DNA of 64,000 bases from Bradyrhizobium sp. Gha (GTDB taxonomy: Bacteria > Pseudomonadota > Alphaproteobacteria > Rhizobiales > Xanthobacteraceae), in contig NZ_FOQM01000031.1 in NCBI RefSeq assembly GCF_900113735.1, positions 28,482-92,481 of the forward strand, given 5' to 3'. Under the pieces are notes generated by a model, which saw nothing but the letters and a program-made list of their open reading frames with translations, made no database searches and was not told the origin of the DNA. Position 1 is the stretch's first letter. Every line of letters starts with the position of its first letter. Of this stretch, positions 62,220 through 64,000 are shown piece by piece. The translations under genes and the position numbers were made by a program.

Positions 62220-62519
62220 TCATACCGTCGGCAACACCGAGAACACCTCCCCTGCCCGGCGCAGGTTCAACTCATCCGCGCTCGCCGTTTCGCTGGTCAC
62301 GTTGTCGACATGCGAGGACGGCGGGCCGTGGCGGCACAGCGCGACCATGTCGGCAACGAGTTTCGGCGGGCCTGCGAACAGCGCTTCGACGCTGCCGTCG
62401 CGGCGGTTGCGCACCCAGCCCTCGAGGCCGCTCGCGGTCGCCTGATACTCGACCCAGGCCCGGTAACCGACGCCCTGGACGCGGCCGCGGATCATCACCT
62501 GAAGGATTGCCCGGCTCAT
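62220..62519 (-). CDS. acyP: Acylphosphatase
   Basis: A 99-residue acylphosphatase that hydrolyses carboxyl phosphates. The catalytic Arg lies in GRVQGVGYRAWVEY and the Asn in GWVRNRRDGSVEAL. The length and all motifs are typical. Its ATG overlaps the TGA of the upstream gene (ATGA at 62516-62519), so it is translationally coupled to the PEP-mutase/isocitrate-lyase-family gene. Confidence 0.95.
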   Translation of the reverse strand: MSRAILQVMIRGRVQGVGYRAWVEYQATASGLEGWVRNRRDGSVEALFAGPPKLVADMVALCRHGPPSSHVDNVTSETASADELNLRRAGEVFSVLPTV

Positions 62520-63382
62520 TTTTTCAGTCCGAGAAAGTCAGCGCTGCGCTCTTTTACCTCGGCATCGCGCATGACGCGACTGGTCAACTCCGCCGGTGGC
62601 AATCCCCCCAGCGCTTTCGGCGACGTGCCCTCGCGCAACGCCTTCTGCACCTCGTACACCGCCTGCGTGGCCGCCGCGATCGGTGCGTGGCCCTGAAGCG
62701 CGATGCGGACGCGCTGGTTCGCCAGGTAATCGGTCGCATTCAATTCGTCCGGCGCACCACCAAGCACGATCGGCAGATGGGTTGCGCTCACGATGGCCTC
62801 GAGCTCTGCCCGCGACCTGATGCCGGTAAAGAACAGCGCATCGACTCCGGCGGCCTCATAAGCCTTGGCACGCCTGATCGCGTCCTCGATCGCAGTGATC
62901 GAGGCCGCGCCGGTGCGGCCCATGATGACCAGCGCGGGATCGCCGCGGGCGTCGAGCGCGGCTTTCATCTTGCCGACGCCCTCGTCGATCGAGATCAGCT
63001 GCGCTTTTGCCTCGCCAAAAGCGGCCGGCAGCAGCGTGTCCTCGATGGTCAGGCCGGCAGCACCCGCTGTCTCCAGCTCCTGTACCGTGCGGCGCACGTT
63101 GAGCGCATTGCCATAGCCGTGATCAGCATCGACCAGCACCGGCAGGCTTGCGGCGCGCGACATCCGCCGCATCTGCTCGGCAAGCTCGGTGAGCGTGATC
63201 AGGGTGACGTCAGGATCGCCGAGCACGGCGAGTGAGGCCACAGAGCCGCCGAACATGCCGAGTGGAAAGCCGAGATCCTCCGCAATGCGGATCGAGATCG
63301 CGTCATAGACCGAGCCGGGATGGACGCAAGCGGCGCCCGAGAGGATGGAACGCAGTCTATCGCGGCGGGAACGAAAGGCCAT
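62516..63382 (-). CDS. Isocitrate lyase/PEP mutase superfamily enzyme (oxaloacetate decarboxylase-like)
   Basis: A 288-residue TIM-barrel enzyme of the isocitrate lyase/PEP mutase superfamily. Early segments CVHPGSVYDAISIRIAEDLG and SLPVLVDADHGYGNALNVRR (DADHGYG holds the Mg-binding Asp) are diagnostic. The catalytic loop lacks the KRCGH signature of isocitrate lyases, and the VAIEDTLLP position reads LTIEDTLLPAAFGEAKAQL. It most resembles PA4872-type oxaloacetate decarboxylases. ATG 63382 (MAFRSRRDRLRSIL) is the family start. It precedes and overlaps acyP. Confidence 0.88.
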   Translation of the reverse strand: MAFRSRRDRLRSILSGAACVHPGSVYDAISIRIAEDLGFPLGMFGGSVASLAVLGDPDVTLITLTELAEQMRRMSRAASLPVLVDADHGYGNALNVRRTVQELETAGAAGLTIEDTLLPAAFGEAKAQLISIDEGVGKMKAALDARGDPALVIMGRTGAASITAIEDAIRRAKAYEAAGVDALFFTGIRSRAELEAIVSATHLPIVLGGAPDELNATDYLANQRVRIALQGHAPIAAATQAVYEVQKALREGTSPKALGGLPPAELTSRVMRDAEVKERSADFLGLKK

Positions 63383-63425
63383 GGCGGTGTCTCTCTCTTG
63401 GAACTGAAGCGGTCGCTCCAATCTC

Positions 63426-63505
63426 CGTCATTGCGAGCGTAGCGAAGCAATCCAGAATCATTCCGCGGAGGCAGTCTGGATTGCTTCGCTGCGCTCGCAA
63501 TGACG
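63426..63505. repeat. Long inverted repeat (intergenic palindrome)
   Basis: CGTCATTGCGAGCGTAGCGA and on to TCCAGA (63426-63456) is repeated in reverse complement at 63475-63505 with one mismatch in 31 bases. It lies between the ICL-family gene and the carboxylase subunit gene, both on the - strand. The sequence is similar to a repeat often seen in Bradyrhizobium intergenic regions. Confidence 0.9.
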
Positions 63506-63548
63506 GTGGGTGCAGGCAGACCGGCCCGTGCACCACACACATACACCT

Positions 63549-64000
63549 TTACGCAAACTCCAGGATCAGCGCGTCCACCGCCAGCGTTGCGCCGGCGCTG
63601 GCGTGGACCTTCTTCACGGTGCCGTCCTGCTCGGCACGCAGCACGTTCTGCATCTTCATGGCTTCGACCACGGCCAGCGTCTCGCCGGCCTTGACCTCCT
63701 GCCCTTCGGTCACGGCGATCGAGACGATGAGGCCGGGCATCGGGCACAGCAGTTTCTTGCCGCTGTCGGAGGCGGTCGTCACCGGCATCAGCCGCGCGGA
63801 GGCCGCTTCCGCTTCCGTCCAGACATAGACCGGCACCTCGACGCCCTGATGCGCCAGACGGATGCCGTTGGCGATCGGGCGCGCCTGCACCGCGATGAAG
63901 TGACCATCGATCGTGCCCTGCCAGACCGGATCACCCGGCTTCCATGCGGACTGCAACAGATGGGCCTTGCCGGCCTTGCCTTCGGCGTCGAGGAAGCGGA
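63549..64000 (-). CDS. pccA: Biotin-dependent carboxylase alpha subunit, C-terminal part (probably propionyl-CoA carboxylase)
   Basis: The 3' end of a carboxylase alpha subunit; the gene continues past the window edge. About 150 residues are visible. The BT/linker region leads to a biotinyl domain, MPGLIVSIAVTEGQEVKAGE, with the biotin-accepting lysine in EAMKMQN. The tail TVKKVHASAGATLAVDALIL resembles rhizobial propionyl-CoA carboxylase alpha subunits more than acetyl-CoA ones. The frame is open to the window end, so the start cannot be seen; the internal TTG at 63956 is not a real start. Confidence 0.9.
   Translation of the reverse strand, partial: RFLDAEGKAGKAHLLQSAWKPGDPVWQGTIDGHFIAVQARPIANGIRLAHQGVEVPVYVWTEAEAASARLMPVTTASDSGKKLLCPMPGLIVSIAVTEGQEVKAGETLAVVEAMKMQNVLRAEQDGTVKKVHASAGATLAVDALILEFA

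Noticed and set aside
1..64000. CRISPR arrays, rRNA genes, insertion sequences, replication origin
   Set aside because: None seen: no regularly spaced repeats, no transposase motif, no rRNA core sequence and no dnaA-box cluster.

Overview
This window is chromosomal DNA from a high-GC alphaproteobacterium, most likely Bradyrhizobium or a close relative in Nitrobacteraceae. The case rests on gene content and repeats: a divK-pleD operon followed by a DUF3572 gene and dinB, a MipZ-type ParA ATPase, the envelope protein EipB, a DUF3551 secreted protein, a phasin, and dispersed palindromes built on GAGCATGATCCGGAAAA that I associate with Bradyrhizobium genomes. There is no rRNA, no CRISPR array and no recognisable transposase. 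There is one tRNA, tRNA-Leu(GAG). Genus assignment is an inference; no database search was possible.

Layout. 1-8.2 kb: core information genes (3' part of topA, rnr, a DUF983 gene, a Nudix hydrolase, a small membrane protein) and an LLM-type flavin monooxygenase, then rpmG (L33). 8.2-11.9 kb: an accessory stretch with a TauD-like dioxygenase, a DUF3551 protein and a divergent TetR/MFS pair with a palindromic operator. 11.9-16.3 kb: cell-cycle signalling (pleD, divK), DUF3572, dinB and an ACT-domain protein. 16.4-23.4 kb: two RidA-family genes around eipB, a glycerophosphodiesterase, a FemAB/GNAT-like protein, a HIT protein, trmO, a lytic transglycosylase and a HAD phosphatase. 23.3-26.6 kb: an aldoxime dehydratase and nitrilase pair with a divergent AraC-type regulator that carries a one-base frameshift. 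27-29.6 kb: an aldo/keto reductase and a DHA2-type efflux pump. 29.7-39.9 kb: clpA and clpS, a phasin, a SPOR-domain D,D-carboxypeptidase, J-domain, VWA and alpha/beta-hydrolase proteins, and mipZ. 40-51.7 kb: a panC remnant and many small conserved genes, a TonB/TolA-like protein, mgtE and two tandem polysaccharide deacetylases. 51.9-55.5 kb: a two-gene locus with a PilZ-domain processive glycosyltransferase and an HlyD-like adaptor, followed by a decayed ankyrin-repeat gene and tRNA-Leu. 56.7-64 kb: fliN, lipB, a stand-alone DnaB-like ATPase, a tautomerase/LysR pair, a decayed epimerase, a hybrid histidine kinase, acylphosphatase, a PEP-mutase/isocitrate-lyase-family enzyme and the 3' end of a biotin-dependent carboxylase alpha subunit, probably pccA.

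How the genes work together. Several functional units can be read directly. ClpS feeds substrates to ClpA. DivK and PleD are the polar cell-cycle response regulators, and PleD makes cyclic di-GMP. The glycosyltransferase at 51.9 kb has an intact PilZ motif and could respond to that messenger. The Oxd and nitrilase pair would convert aldoximes to nitriles to acids. EipB, the carboxypeptidase, the transglycosylase, the deacetylases and MipZ all concern envelope or division. Three clear gene remnants (panC, an ankyrin gene, a TIGR01777-type epimerase) and one frameshifted regulator mark places of ongoing gene decay.
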